Source: JAPWJZ01 sp038247245
Lineage (GTDB): Bacteria > Pseudomonadota > Alphaproteobacteria > Micavibrionales > UBA2020
Length of the DNA: 64,000 nt
Assembly (NCBI GenBank): GCA_038247245.1
Contig: JBBRVE010000003.1
Location: forward strand, 24,907 to 88,906
Direction: 5' to 3'
The translations under genes were made by a program, and so were the position numbers. Positions 16,271 through 25,073 of this stretch are shown here, one piece after another; position 1 is the first letter of the stretch, and every line of letters starts with the position of its first letter. The notes under the pieces are model-generated. The model saw only the letters and a program-made list of their open reading frames with translations, did no database searches and was not told where the DNA came from.

Positions 16271-17722
16271 ATGGCGACCAGCATACCCATGCGCTTTGTC
16301 AATGGCTGGCGCAACGTCAAGGGCCGCTGGGATCTGCTGCTGTTCCTGGCGAAATGGGACCCTGATTACCGCAAGGATGTCATCATCACCTTCCTTGCCT
16401 ATTTCCTGCTAATTTATTCCGCGCTGACTTGGAACACCTATTACGACTGGATCGCGATGGCGGTCGAGGCCGCGATTATCATCGTGCAGGTCGGCGGTGA
16501 AATGTCGATCCTGCCTGCCGATTACCGCCCGTCGCATGGCGGGGTGAGATATACGGTCCAGCCCAGCACGCATATTGCGTATGAAGAACTCAGCTTCCTG
16601 ATGTCCGGCGTGCACCCGGCGGAGCAGGAGGAGGCGCTGGGGTTCGGCAACCCGATCGCGCCTCTGGGCATGTGTCGCGAAAGCCCGCTGGTCAGCAACC
16701 ATGTCGATGACGTTTTGATGACGCGCGCCAGCCTGCCCTTTACGATTGATCCCGGCGAGGCGAACCATATCCGGTCGCGGCACCAGTTGAGATACATCGC
16801 CATCCGTGTTGCGAACAAAAAACAGCACACGACCAACGGCGCGAAACTGGCGATGTACGACATGGCGGATGCGCTGGTGGGCGACAGGCCTGTCACGATG
16901 CGCAAATCCTATTACTTCGATGCGCTGCTGACGGCAGAGGCCTTCCGCAGCCGCATCTTCCGCAACAACATCAAGGGGGAGAAGGAAGTCTATACCGACA
17001 TGACCACCTATTTCCCCGTCAAGGAAGAGGTGATCGACGGGCAGGACGCCGTGCGGTTTTTGCCGGACCTTTACAAAAACGTCTCGGGTCATATCGGCAT
17101 CACGACGCTGCTGGTGACGGAAAACAACCGCGTCGTCATGCTGCATCAGGGGTCGACCAAGGCCATCGGCGCGCATACGGTGACGCTGGGCGGTTCGGGC
17201 TCGATGAATTTCGCGGATATGGATGTGGTGAAGCGGCCCGATGATTTGCGCGCCGGCATCGCCTATGCCATGGCGCGCGAGATGTGCGAAGAAACCGGCA
17301 TGCTGAAATGGTTTCCATCGGTGCAGCAAAACACGATGGTCACCGGTTTCTTCCGCTGGATCGACCGCTGCGGCAAGCCGGAATTCGTCGGCCTGACGCG
17401 CGCCGGCGATGTGCCGTTTTCAAAACAGCAGGCAATCGACAGCGACGAAGTGGTGAAATATGACGAAGTGCCCGTCACGCTGCATACGATGGAAGATTTC
17501 CACAAGGTGCTGGCATGGCTGCGCGAGAACAAGATAAACGTCGCGCTGTCGTCGCTGATGGCGCTGCACCGCATGACCGTGATTGCGGGCTATGCGGGGG
17601 CGGGGGCAAGCGATACGCAACGCCTTGTCCATGAACGCGTTTCCGCCTTCCTGTTCGGCCCGCTTGCTTACCTTGACAACAATGTCGCCAAACCCTATTC
17701 TCTGGAAAACAAAAAGGCCTGA
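16271..17722 (+). CDS. Membrane-anchored Nudix-like protein
   Basis: A 483-aa protein. Two hydrophobic helices lie near residues 35-75, followed by a large soluble domain. Around residues 275-345 a Nudix-like segment occurs, with a glycine-rich TLGGSGSMNF loop and REMCEETGM matching the REUxEExGU half of the Nudix box. The expected upstream Gly and Glu of the full box are not found at the right spacing (the Glu position reads Ala), so the box is incomplete. Hydrolysis of a nucleoside diphosphate derivative is therefore uncertain. It follows fadL by 3 bp and precedes the HAD gene, suggesting one operon. Confidence 0.65.
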   Translation: MATSIPMRFVNGWRNVKGRWDLLLFLAKWDPDYRKDVIITFLAYFLLIYSALTWNTYYDWIAMAVEAAIIIVQVGGEMSILPADYRPSHGGVRYTVQPSTHIAYEELSFLMSGVHPAEQEEALGFGNPIAPLGMCRESPLVSNHVDDVLMTRASLPFTIDPGEANHIRSRHQLRYIAIRVANKKQHTTNGAKLAMYDMADALVGDRPVTMRKSYYFDALLTAEAFRSRIFRNNIKGEKEVYTDMTTYFPVKEEVIDGQDAVRFLPDLYKNVSGHIGITTLLVTENNRVVMLHQGSTKAIGAHTVTLGGSGSMNFADMDVVKRPDDLRAGIAYAMAREMCEETGMLKWFPSVQQNTMVTGFFRWIDRCGKPEFVGLTRAGDVPFSKQQAIDSDEVVKYDEVPVTLHTMEDFHKVLAWLRENKINVALSSLMALHRMTVIAGYAGAGASDTQRLVHERVSAFLFGPLAYLDNNVAKPYSLENKKA

Positions 17723-17749
17723 TTTCAATACAGGCACTTGGAGGGGTTT

Positions 17750-18517
17750 ATGGCGCAGGACAAGGGTGTCCTTCTTATTTTCGATCTGGTTTCCACGCTC
17801 ACCGATGCGGGCCCGCGCTATGTGCAGGCCTTCCTTGACGTGACCGAAAAGGCGGGCTTCGGCCGCCCCGATCCGGCTGCCGTCATGGACATGCTGGGCA
17901 ACAAGAACTTAAGCGAAATCACCGATACATTTGCAGGCGGCATGGACGCCACGGCCAAGAAGGAATTCATGGCCGAATGCAACAATGCCTGCGACATTCT
18001 GCTCCGCAAGCCGGATTGGAAAGAACGCCTGTTCCCCAATGTGCGTGAAGCCATAGAATCCCTGCATCTGCGCGGCATTACGCTTGGCATCTATACCGGC
18101 ACGCGCGAAGACGCGATGGCGGCGCAGCTGAAATATCACGGCATCGAGGGGTTGTTTAACGCAGCTTACCTGCGCGGCAAAAATAACGAACGCGATGCCG
18201 GCAAGAAAAACACGGATCTCAAGGCCGAACAGCTGCAGTCGATTGTGGAAGAATTCCGCCGCGCGCAGGGCAACGCCTCTGCCCCTGTCATCGTGATTGG
18301 CGATTCCGAAGCCGATGCGAAGGCGGCGGAAAAAGACGGGCTTTATTTCGTCGGTTTTGCAACCGATGACGCGAAAAAGGCCGCGCTGCAAAATGCGGGC
18401 GTCACCGCGATTGTGACCGATTTCGGCGATGTGCCGGACTTGGTCGACCGCCTGATCCGCCCCCCTGCCAACGACAGCCACCCCCGCCCCGGAATTGGAA
18501 GAAAATTTCAACCCTAA
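17750..18517 (+). CDS. HAD-superfamily hydrolase-like protein with altered motif I
   Basis: A 255-aa HAD fold protein. Motif I reads FDLVSTLTD with nucleophile D12, but the usual second Asp (general acid, residue 14) is Val. Motif II is GIYTGTRE and motif IV is VIGDSEADAKAAEKDG, which retains the acidic pair. A cap domain occupies about residues 20-100. Phosphatases need the DxD; DxV suggests altered chemistry or loss of phosphatase activity. ATG at 17750 is used because GGAGGGG sits immediately upstream; the in-frame TTG at 17738 would place this ribosome binding site inside the gene. It lies 27 bp after the Nudix-like gene. Confidence 0.8.
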   Translation: MAQDKGVLLIFDLVSTLTDAGPRYVQAFLDVTEKAGFGRPDPAAVMDMLGNKNLSEITDTFAGGMDATAKKEFMAECNNACDILLRKPDWKERLFPNVREAIESLHLRGITLGIYTGTREDAMAAQLKYHGIEGLFNAAYLRGKNNERDAGKKNTDLKAEQLQSIVEEFRRAQGNASAPVIVIGDSEADAKAAEKDGLYFVGFATDDAKKAALQNAGVTAIVTDFGDVPDLVDRLIRPPANDSHPRPGIGRKFQP

Positions 18518-18615
18518 CCCATTGGGGGAAAACGGTATAATCGGCGTTGACAGGAACTCCCTGCAACGGTACTATTTTACATATCTTTAAAAACCGAGAC
18601 AGTGGAGGCTACAGC

Positions 18616-21342
18616 ATGGCGAAAGCCCTGAGTTTACCCAATGGCGTGCGCGTCGTCACCGAACAGCGCCCCGGCACCGGCACAGTTGCCATGCAGATTT
18701 ACCTCAGGTCAGGCGGCGTCGATGAAGCGCCTGACGAAAGCGGCCTCACCAACCTGATGCAGGAAGCGGCGCAGACCGGCACCACCACCCGCACCCGCAA
18801 CCAGATCGCGGATGACGCCGAAACCAAGGGCAGCCCCATCCAGAGCTTCACGAACATGGAAGTCACCATGTTCAAGACCAAGGCGCTCGCGCGTAACGCG
18901 GGTGATGCCTTCGGCGTATTGGCCGATGTTATATTGAATCCGGTTTTCGATGCCGCCGAACTGGAGCAGGTCAAGGAACAGATCGTCCAGAGCCTGCTGC
19001 AGCAGAAAAAATCCCCAGCCGCCGCTGCCACCAACAAATTCATGGAAACCGCCTTCGCCGGACAGAGCATGGGTCAAAGCACGCAGGGCACGCCGGAACT
19101 GGTTGAATCCTACACGCCAGCGCAGCTGAAGCAAAAACACGCCGAGCTGCTGTCGCGCCCGGGGGATATCATCGTGTCCTTCACGGGGGATATCGATCCC
19201 GCGACCGCCGAAAAACTGGTCGCCGATACCTTTGGCAAATTGCAGGGCGGCGCGAAACCCGCCACGCCCAAGGCGACATTTACCGCAGGCGAATATCGCG
19301 AAGACAACGACAGCAACCAGGTAAACGTCAATTTGGGCTTCCGCGCGCCCGACGGAAATGATTCAGACCGTTATGCGATGATGTTGTTCAAATCTGTGCT
19401 GGCGGGCGGTATGTCGTCGCCGCTGTTTCAGGAACTGCGCGTGAAACGCGGCCTTGTTTACACGCCGCGCGCGACCTACGGGCAGTATGATAACGCCGGT
19501 TACTTCTCTATCGACAACGGCACCGGCCCCGGCAAAGCCGGCGAGCTGGTGACGGCGGTGATCGAATTGCTGGGCACGGTCGCCCGCGACGGTTTTGCGC
19601 AAAAAGACATCGATCAGGCGCGTGACCGCTTTATCCGCGCCGTGCGCAACAGCACTGAAACGGCCGATTCCGCAGCAGGATACAACGCCAATCAGGTCAT
19701 GAAATTCGGTGCCGTGCTGGGGCCGGATGACCTGGAGAAAAACCTGAAATCCGTGACTGCCGACGATTTGCGCCGGATTGCGGGTCAGATGCTCAAGGAT
19801 GGCGATTTTGTGCTCGCCGCTGTCGGCCCGCAGGCGACGTTGCCCACCAGTGCCGAATTGAAAAAACTGATGCAGGATCAGGTTGCGGGCATCGATATCC
19901 CGGAAAAAGCACCTGCTGCGCCCGCCGTTGCTGCCACGTTCAACGCACTTGCCAAATCATCCGACAGCTATGGCGCGCCGCAGGTAACCGTGCTGCCGAA
20001 CGGGCTCAAGGTCATTACGGTTGAACGCCCGGGCCCATTGTCGATTGGTGGCTGGGTGGGTGCGGGATCCGACCATGAAACCCCTGAACTGGCGGGTGCG
20101 ACGCACCTGAACGAACACATGATGTTCCGCGGCACGCCGTCTTATCCGTCCGGCACGATTGATAAAATCGTCGAAGGTGAGATGGGCGGCGGATTGAACG
20201 CCTATACCTCGAACGATAAAACGGTTTATTACTTCTATTCCCTGCTGCCCGCTCACCTGCAGAAATCGGTCGATATCATCGGCGAGATGATTTTTCAGGC
20301 CGACATCAAGCAGACAGAGCTGACCGGCACGCCCACCACGCGCCCTGACGGCACCATCGACCCCGGCAAGGGCGAAATCGAAGCCGTGATCGAGGAATTG
20401 AAAATGGGCCGCGACAAGCCGGGCCGCATCGCCTACCAGCAAATGATGGCGCAGGCCTATGCCGGATCAACCCATGGCGAAACCGTGATCGGCACCGAAC
20501 CCGTGCTGCGCGCCATGACCGCCGATATGCTGCGCGATTACCGCGATGAATTCTATTCGCCCAATAACGTGATTTTCGGCGCCGCCGGCCCCGTGAAGCA
20601 CGATGATTTCGTGAAATTGATCGAGGCAAAATTCGGCCATCTGCAGCCCACCGCTTTCCCGCCGCTTGATGTGCCCGCCTATAAGGGCGGTACAGCGGCG
20701 GAGGAACACAAGGCCGCGCAGCTAGCGACCGTGTTGCTGGCGGCAGACAGCGTTGATACCGCGCATCCGGACAATTTTGCCTATGACGCGCTGGGGCTTA
20801 TCCTGGGCGGCGGTTATTCGTCGCGCCTTGCCAAGGGTGTGGTGAACAGCCAGCTGGCGCTGGCGGCAAGCGCAGGCAACTCCAACTACCGCAATGCGGG
20901 TGCCTTTATGTTTCAGGCGACAACCGCGCCCGAAAACGTAAAACCCCTGATGCGCGAATTGTACGCCGAGCTGCGCCGTCTGCCGGGTGATGTGACACAG
21001 GCCGAACTCGACAAGGCCAAGAGCATGCTGGAATTATCCGTGCGCGGCGGCTACGAAGAAAACAACGACATCATCGACGCTTATGCCGTCGACCTGCAAT
21101 CATCGGGCAAGCTGGTGACGGAGGACGATAAAATCAAGGCGATCAACGCCCTGACTCTGGACGATATCCGCCGCGTGGCGGCACAGGTGCTGGCGTCGAA
21201 CCCTACCGCATCCATGATCGTGCCGCCCGGCACCGACCCGAAACTGCTGCCGACCCATGCCGAAGTGGTCGCCATGCGTGACGACAAGGACTGGCAGAAA
21301 CCGGCCAACACCAAAAAGCCGAAACCGCCCCAGGCGGCGTAA
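18616..21342 (+). CDS. Two-unit M16 (insulinase-like) zinc peptidase, active site in C-terminal half
   Basis: A 908-aa cytosolic protein consisting of two M16 peptidase halves. In the first (about residues 1-430) the HXXEH site is lost (GLTNLMQEAA, residues 43-51), so it resembles the non-catalytic substrate-binding subunit. It keeps the glycine-rich/RxY region (FQELRVKRGLVYTPR). The second half has the zinc site H497-L-N-E500-H501, with the third ligand expected in EAVIEELKMGRDKP, which is preceded by an unusual insertion rich in Thr/Pro/Gly. Single-chain pitrilysins usually have the active half first. ATG at 18616 is supported by GTGGAGG. A strong terminator-like hairpin follows. Confidence 0.9.
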   Translation: MAKALSLPNGVRVVTEQRPGTGTVAMQIYLRSGGVDEAPDESGLTNLMQEAAQTGTTTRTRNQIADDAETKGSPIQSFTNMEVTMFKTKALARNAGDAFGVLADVILNPVFDAAELEQVKEQIVQSLLQQKKSPAAAATNKFMETAFAGQSMGQSTQGTPELVESYTPAQLKQKHAELLSRPGDIIVSFTGDIDPATAEKLVADTFGKLQGGAKPATPKATFTAGEYREDNDSNQVNVNLGFRAPDGNDSDRYAMMLFKSVLAGGMSSPLFQELRVKRGLVYTPRATYGQYDNAGYFSIDNGTGPGKAGELVTAVIELLGTVARDGFAQKDIDQARDRFIRAVRNSTETADSAAGYNANQVMKFGAVLGPDDLEKNLKSVTADDLRRIAGQMLKDGDFVLAAVGPQATLPTSAELKKLMQDQVAGIDIPEKAPAAPAVAATFNALAKSSDSYGAPQVTVLPNGLKVITVERPGPLSIGGWVGAGSDHETPELAGATHLNEHMMFRGTPSYPSGTIDKIVEGEMGGGLNAYTSNDKTVYYFYSLLPAHLQKSVDIIGEMIFQADIKQTELTGTPTTRPDGTIDPGKGEIEAVIEELKMGRDKPGRIAYQQMMAQAYAGSTHGETVIGTEPVLRAMTADMLRDYRDEFYSPNNVIFGAAGPVKHDDFVKLIEAKFGHLQPTAFPPLDVPAYKGGTAAEEHKAAQLATVLLAADSVDTAHPDNFAYDALGLILGGGYSSRLAKGVVNSQLALAASAGNSNYRNAGAFMFQATTAPENVKPLMRELYAELRRLPGDVTQAELDKAKSMLELSVRGGYEENNDIIDAYAVDLQSSGKLVTEDDKIKAINALTLDDIRRVAAQVLASNPTASMIVPPGTDPKLLPTHAEVVAMRDDKDWQKPANTKKPKPPQAA

Positions 21343-21375
21343 AAGCAGGCACTTGCTTTCACTGGCGCAACCGAT

Positions 21376-21411
21376 AAAATGCGGGGGAACAACAGGGTTC
21401 CCCCGCATTTT
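21376..21411 (+). terminator. 15-bp perfect hairpin after the M16 gene, abutting the next start codon
   Basis: AAAATGCGGGGGAAC (21376-21390) pairs perfectly with GTTCCCCCGCATTTT (21397-21411), loop AACAGG. It looks like a rho-independent terminator for the M16 gene. However, the ATG of the ABC transporter gene is only two bases downstream (21414), so the hairpin also covers the place where its ribosome binding site should be. Confidence 0.75.
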
Positions 21412-21413
21412 TC

Positions 21414-23096
21414 ATGAAATTACTGTTTCGCGACGTCTGGTCACTGTCATCCCCGTATTGGAAATCTGCGGATCGCAAGATCGCATGGATTTTGCTGGTC
21501 GTGATCGTGGCCATGAGCCTGTTCGACGTTTACCTCAGCGTGCTGTTCAATGAATGGAACAATGATTTTTACGATTCATTACAGAACGTCGATAAAAAGG
21601 CGTTTTATGACGCGCTGTTCAAGTTTTCGTGGCTGGCGGCATTGTTCATCATCAACGCGGTGTACCGGCTGTACCTGAACCAGATGCTGCAGATACGCTG
21701 GCGGCGCTGGATGACCGATCAGTATCTCGACAAATGGCTGGCACGCCAATCCTATTACCGTCTGCAGGTGGCGGGTAATCCAGCGGATAACCCCGACCAG
21801 CGTATTGCCGAAGATATCAACCAGTTTATCTCGCTGACGCTCGACCTCACGCTCGGCCTGCTGTCGTCTGTCGTGACGCTGTTTTCATTCCTGTTCATCC
21901 TGTGGACACTGTCGGGTGATTTCTCGTTCACCGTTGCAGGACATGCCATCACCATCCCCGGCTATATGGTGTGGTTCGCGCTCGGCTATGCGGTTGCGGG
22001 TACTTGGGTCACATCGAAACTGGGCCGCCCCCTGATCTCGCTCAATTTCGACCAGCAGAAATACGAGGCCGATTTCCGCTTCAGCCTGATCCGCCTGCGC
22101 GAAAGCGCCGAAAGCATCGCCTTCTATCACGGCGAGGCGCAGGAAAAACAGGGCTTTGCCACACGCTTCGCCCGTGTCTTCGACAATTACTGGCAGATCA
22201 TGAAGCGTCAGAAAACACTGACATGGTTCACCTCCGGCTATTACCAGATCGCGATCATCTTTCCTTATGTCGTCGCCGCACCCCGCTATTTCGCCACGCA
22301 GATCAAGCTGGGCGGGCTGATGCAAACGGCATCGGCGTTCGGGCAGGTGCAGGGCGCTCTGTCCTATATCATCGGTTCATACACCAGCATCGCGACATGG
22401 AAATCCGTGATCGCGCGTCTGACCGGCTTCACCGCCAGCATGGAGGCCGTTGCGGCGCAGATGCAGGGCGCGCCCATTCAGGCGGCGGGGCAGGCGGTTT
22501 CTGCCGCCAACCTGAATGTCGGGTTGCCGGATGGCCGCCAATTGCTGAAGGGGGTCGATTTTACCGTCGCGGCGGGCGAGGCATTATTGATTCAAGGGGC
22601 TTCAGGTAGCGGGAAATCGACGCTGCTGCGCGTGATGTCCGGCCTTTGGCCCTGGGCGTCGGGCGGGGTGTCTATTCCGCAGAATGCCAATGTGCTGTTC
22701 ACGCCGCAAAAACCCTATCTGCCGCTGGGTACGCTGCGTGATGCGCTCCTGTACCCGAATGTCACGGGCGTATCGGATGATGAACTGAAAGCCGCGCTGG
22801 AAACCTGCCGTCTGCCGCACCTTGCATCGCGTCTGGACAACAGCGAAGCATGGTCTCATATCCTGTCGCTGGGCGAACAGCAGCGCGTCGCGTTCCTGCG
22901 TGCATTGCTGGTGAAGCCATCGGTGATTTTTCTGGATGAAGCCAGTTCCGCGCTGGATGAAGATGCGGAGGCTTATTTCTACGGGTTGCTGCGGACACAT
23001 CTGCCGCAATCATCGATCATCAGCGTCGGCCATCGTGGCACGCTGAAGGCACTGCATAACAGTGTGCTCAATCTGGGTGATTTCCTGGCGGCCTAG
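21414..23096 (+). CDS. YddA/SbmA-BacA-like ABC transporter, fused permease and ATPase
   Basis: A 560-aa half-transporter. The N-terminal ABC_membrane_2 domain (about 1-330, roughly six helices) has the family pattern WNNDFYDSLQN...DKKAFYDAL and NPADNPDQRIAEDI. The ATPase has Walker A GASGSGKSTLL (about 393-403), signature LSLGEQQRVAF and Walker B VIFLDEASSALDE. It is related to E. coli YddA and the BacA/SbmA group, which handle peptides and cobalamin; substrate here is unknown. No start codon lies in frame upstream of ATG 21414 before a stop at 21375, so this start is forced, although no free ribosome binding site is visible. It ends close to the convergent response regulator gene. Confidence 0.9.
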   Translation: MKLLFRDVWSLSSPYWKSADRKIAWILLVVIVAMSLFDVYLSVLFNEWNNDFYDSLQNVDKKAFYDALFKFSWLAALFIINAVYRLYLNQMLQIRWRRWMTDQYLDKWLARQSYYRLQVAGNPADNPDQRIAEDINQFISLTLDLTLGLLSSVVTLFSFLFILWTLSGDFSFTVAGHAITIPGYMVWFALGYAVAGTWVTSKLGRPLISLNFDQQKYEADFRFSLIRLRESAESIAFYHGEAQEKQGFATRFARVFDNYWQIMKRQKTLTWFTSGYYQIAIIFPYVVAAPRYFATQIKLGGLMQTASAFGQVQGALSYIIGSYTSIATWKSVIARLTGFTASMEAVAAQMQGAPIQAAGQAVSAANLNVGLPDGRQLLKGVDFTVAAGEALLIQGASGSGKSTLLRVMSGLWPWASGGVSIPQNANVLFTPQKPYLPLGTLRDALLYPNVTGVSDDELKAALETCRLPHLASRLDNSEAWSHILSLGEQQRVAFLRALLVKPSVIFLDEASSALDEDAEAYFYGLLRTHLPQSSIISVGHRGTLKALHNSVLNLGDFLAA

Positions 23097-23104
23097 GGCT
23101 CCTG

Positions 23105-23569
23105 TCACATATCGCGCATCGGCGATTGCCAGCCGTGCTTGAGGTACTCCGCCACTTTTTCGACGTTCAATGGCTTGCGGAGCACACCATCGGCGCGCAG
23201 GTCAAGCGCGCGGCGGATACTTTCGTAATTCAGTTCGCCCGACAATATCACAACGGGAATATCTTCCAGAAACTGGTCAGCCTTCAATCGCTCCAGCAGC
23301 GCGAGCCCGTTCATGCGTGGCAGGTTGATATCGATGATGATGATGGTCGGCGTCAGGCAGGTGACGCTATGGTCTTCGAAACCCTGTTCGCGCATGTATT
23401 TAACCAGATCCTCCCCATCGGCGAAGCAGGTGACTTCCTTCACATAGCCGCTGTTTTCAAGCGTTGTCTTGCTGAAAATGCGGTCATCTTCTTCATCTTC
23501 GACCAGCAATACGCGACAGTGGCGTGGGGGCGCAGTGGTTTCGCCGGCCATTTGATCTTTATACTGCAT
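23105..23569 (-). CDS. Stand-alone response regulator receiver (Rcp1-like)
   Basis: A 154-aa CheY-like protein with only a receiver domain: acidic pair VEDEEDD, phospho-acceptor Asp in IIIDINLPRMNG, the Ser/Thr switch in VILSGE and the Lys in LRKPLN. The extended loop between beta2 and beta3 (REQGFEDHSVTC) is typical for receivers paired with bacteriophytochrome-type kinases. It lacks an output domain. ATG at 23569 has AAAGGAGAACAGGG upstream. It overlaps the preceding receiver gene (23559-24074) by 11 bp, so the two are co-expressed. Confidence 0.9.
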   Translation of the reverse strand: MQYKDQMAGETTAPPRHCRVLLVEDEEDDRIFSKTTLENSGYVKEVTCFADGEDLVKYMREQGFEDHSVTCLTPTIIIIDINLPRMNGLALLERLKADQFLEDIPVVILSGELNYESIRRALDLRADGVLRKPLNVEKVAEYLKHGWQSPMRDM

Positions 23570-24074
23570 CCCTGTTCTCCTTTAAAAAATTTATCTCGTG
23601 CGTCGCAGCGGTATCGTCACCCCTGCCGTGCAGCGCGTCTATGATATTGCGGCGGGATACCGGTTTTTGCAGGAAGGCCTGCGCGCCCGCTGCCAGTGCC
23701 GCCCGCATTTTGGCGGCGTCCTGCGTGCCGGACACCACGATAACGGGAATGGCGGAAAATTTCTCTGACGCGCGCAGAAACTCCAGCACACGGATGCCAT
23801 CTATGCCCGTCATGTGCAGATCCAGCAAGATCATCCGGGGCATATCCTGTGGGCGCGGATGATCGCGGAGGTAGTCAATAAGTCCATTGCCGGTGAAAAA
23901 AGTAATAACCGGCGTTTCCCCGAACAGGAAGCCAAGTTCATGGCGCAGGAATTCCTTGTCATCAAGATTGTCGTCGACTACAACAACGGGTTTCGCAGCG
24001 TGGTCGATGATTGATGTGGCTCCCGCGACCTTCGGCATAATACTTTCGAAGGGTCGCATAACTTCTATCCTCAC
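23559..24074 (-). CDS. Stand-alone response regulator receiver
   Basis: A 171-aa receiver protein. After a variable N-terminus of about 25 residues come VVVDDNLDDKEF, the phospho-acceptor in MILLDLHMTGIDG, the switch region IPVIVVSGTQD and the Lys in FLQKPVSR. No output domain. It is the first gene of a two-gene minus-strand operon. The exact start is uncertain: ATG at 24074 is taken, but methionines at residues 6 (24059) and 13 (24038) are alternatives. It diverges from the histidine kinase at 24315, whose product is the likely phosphodonor. Confidence 0.88.
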   Translation of the reverse strand: MRIEVMRPFESIMPKVAGATSIIDHAAKPVVVVDDNLDDKEFLRHELGFLFGETPVITFFTGNGLIDYLRDHPRPQDMPRMILLDLHMTGIDGIRVLEFLRASEKFSAIPVIVVSGTQDAAKMRAALAAGAQAFLQKPVSRRNIIDALHGRGDDTAATHEINFLKENRDAV

Positions 24075-24234
24075 TGCGCAGTCAAAACACCGGTCATGAA
24101 AATATGCACGTTATATACAGGTTCAGTTTATCACGGGTGCGGTTAACATCCCTTGAACTAACCAATGCATGATATTCAAATACAGCGCAAAATTTATCAA
24201 AATTGACAGATCGTTGCGTATTTCGTGTAGCCAC

Positions 24235-24259
24235 GGAACTTTTGACGCACCTGATTGTT
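24235..24259 (+). promoter_or_regulatory. Possible EcfG-type promoter upstream of the histidine kinase
   Basis: GGAAC at 24235-24239 and GTT at 24257-24259 with 17 bases between them match the alphaproteobacterial general-stress consensus (GGAAC, 16-17 bases, GTT). It lies 55 bases before the kinase start codon. The match is short and could be chance, but an EcfG-like sigma gene is present at the right edge of the window. Confidence 0.35.
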
Positions 24260-24314
24260 TGCCACAGTAAGCGGTGTATTCATTTTATAAGCTATTGTGA
24301 TAAGGGTATAAATC

Positions 24315-25073
24315 ATGACGATTTTCCAGTCTGCGATCAGTGAAGGCGGCGGATTTCCGGCGTATCCCGATAACGCCGATGCGCTGCGCGCGCTGCAAGA
24401 ATCAAATCAGGCATTGTCGGGTTTTGCGCATGCCTTATCGCATGACCTGAAGGGCCCGCTTCGCCATATCGCTACCTATAGCCAGATGCTGAATGACATC
24501 TACGGCGCGCAACTGGGCGAGCAGGGGCAGAAATTCACCGCGCGGATTGTTGTCAATTCCAACCGCGCCGTCCGGCTCCTCGAAGATTTACTGGCCTATG
24601 CGGAGGCGAAGGAAACGCCCGAGGAAAAAACACCTGTTAATCTTAATAAAACACTCGTTGAAATTATCGATACCTTGCAGGACACGGTCTATGAAACGGG
24701 CGCGGTCGTGAGCTCATCCGACCTGCCGATCATCACAGCCTTTCCCACGCGCCTGCGGCAGTTGCTGCAAAACCTGATTTTGAATGCGCTCACCTATAAA
24801 TCGCGCTCTGCGCCTGTCATTAGCATCACGGCAACCGAGCTTGAAAGCGAATATCTGTTTTCGGTGCAGGATAATGGTCCCGGCATCGATCCGCAGTATC
24901 AGGCGCAGGTGTTTGAACCGTTCCAGCGGCTGCATTCGCGTGATGATATAGAAGGTTCCGGCCTTGGTCTTGCCATCTGCCGCCGCATCATCGACCTGCA
25001 TGGCGGCAAATTGTGGGTGGAATCGGAAGGCGGTTCAGGCGCGACGTTCTTCTTTACGCTGCCGAAACAGTGA
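24315..25073 (+). CDS. Soluble histidine kinase without sensor domain
   Basis: A 252-aa kinase comprising only a HisKA domain (H43 in ALSHDLKGPLRHI) and a HATPase_c domain: N box QNLILNALTY, G1 DNGPGID, G2 GSGLGLAIC and GSGATFFFTLP. The sequence resembles the transmitter part of cyanobacterial/bacteriophytochrome-like kinases, but no PAS, GAF or membrane segment precedes it. It presumably receives signals through protein partners. The two divergent Rcp1-like receivers at 23105-24074 are its likely targets. Its last 20 bases overlap the convergent adenylosuccinate synthetase-like gene. Confidence 0.9.
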   Translation: MTIFQSAISEGGGFPAYPDNADALRALQESNQALSGFAHALSHDLKGPLRHIATYSQMLNDIYGAQLGEQGQKFTARIVVNSNRAVRLLEDLLAYAEAKETPEEKTPVNLNKTLVEIIDTLQDTVYETGAVVSSSDLPIITAFPTRLRQLLQNLILNALTYKSRSAPVISITATELESEYLFSVQDNGPGIDPQYQAQVFEPFQRLHSRDDIEGSGLGLAICRRIIDLHGGKLWVESEGGSGATFFFTLPKQ

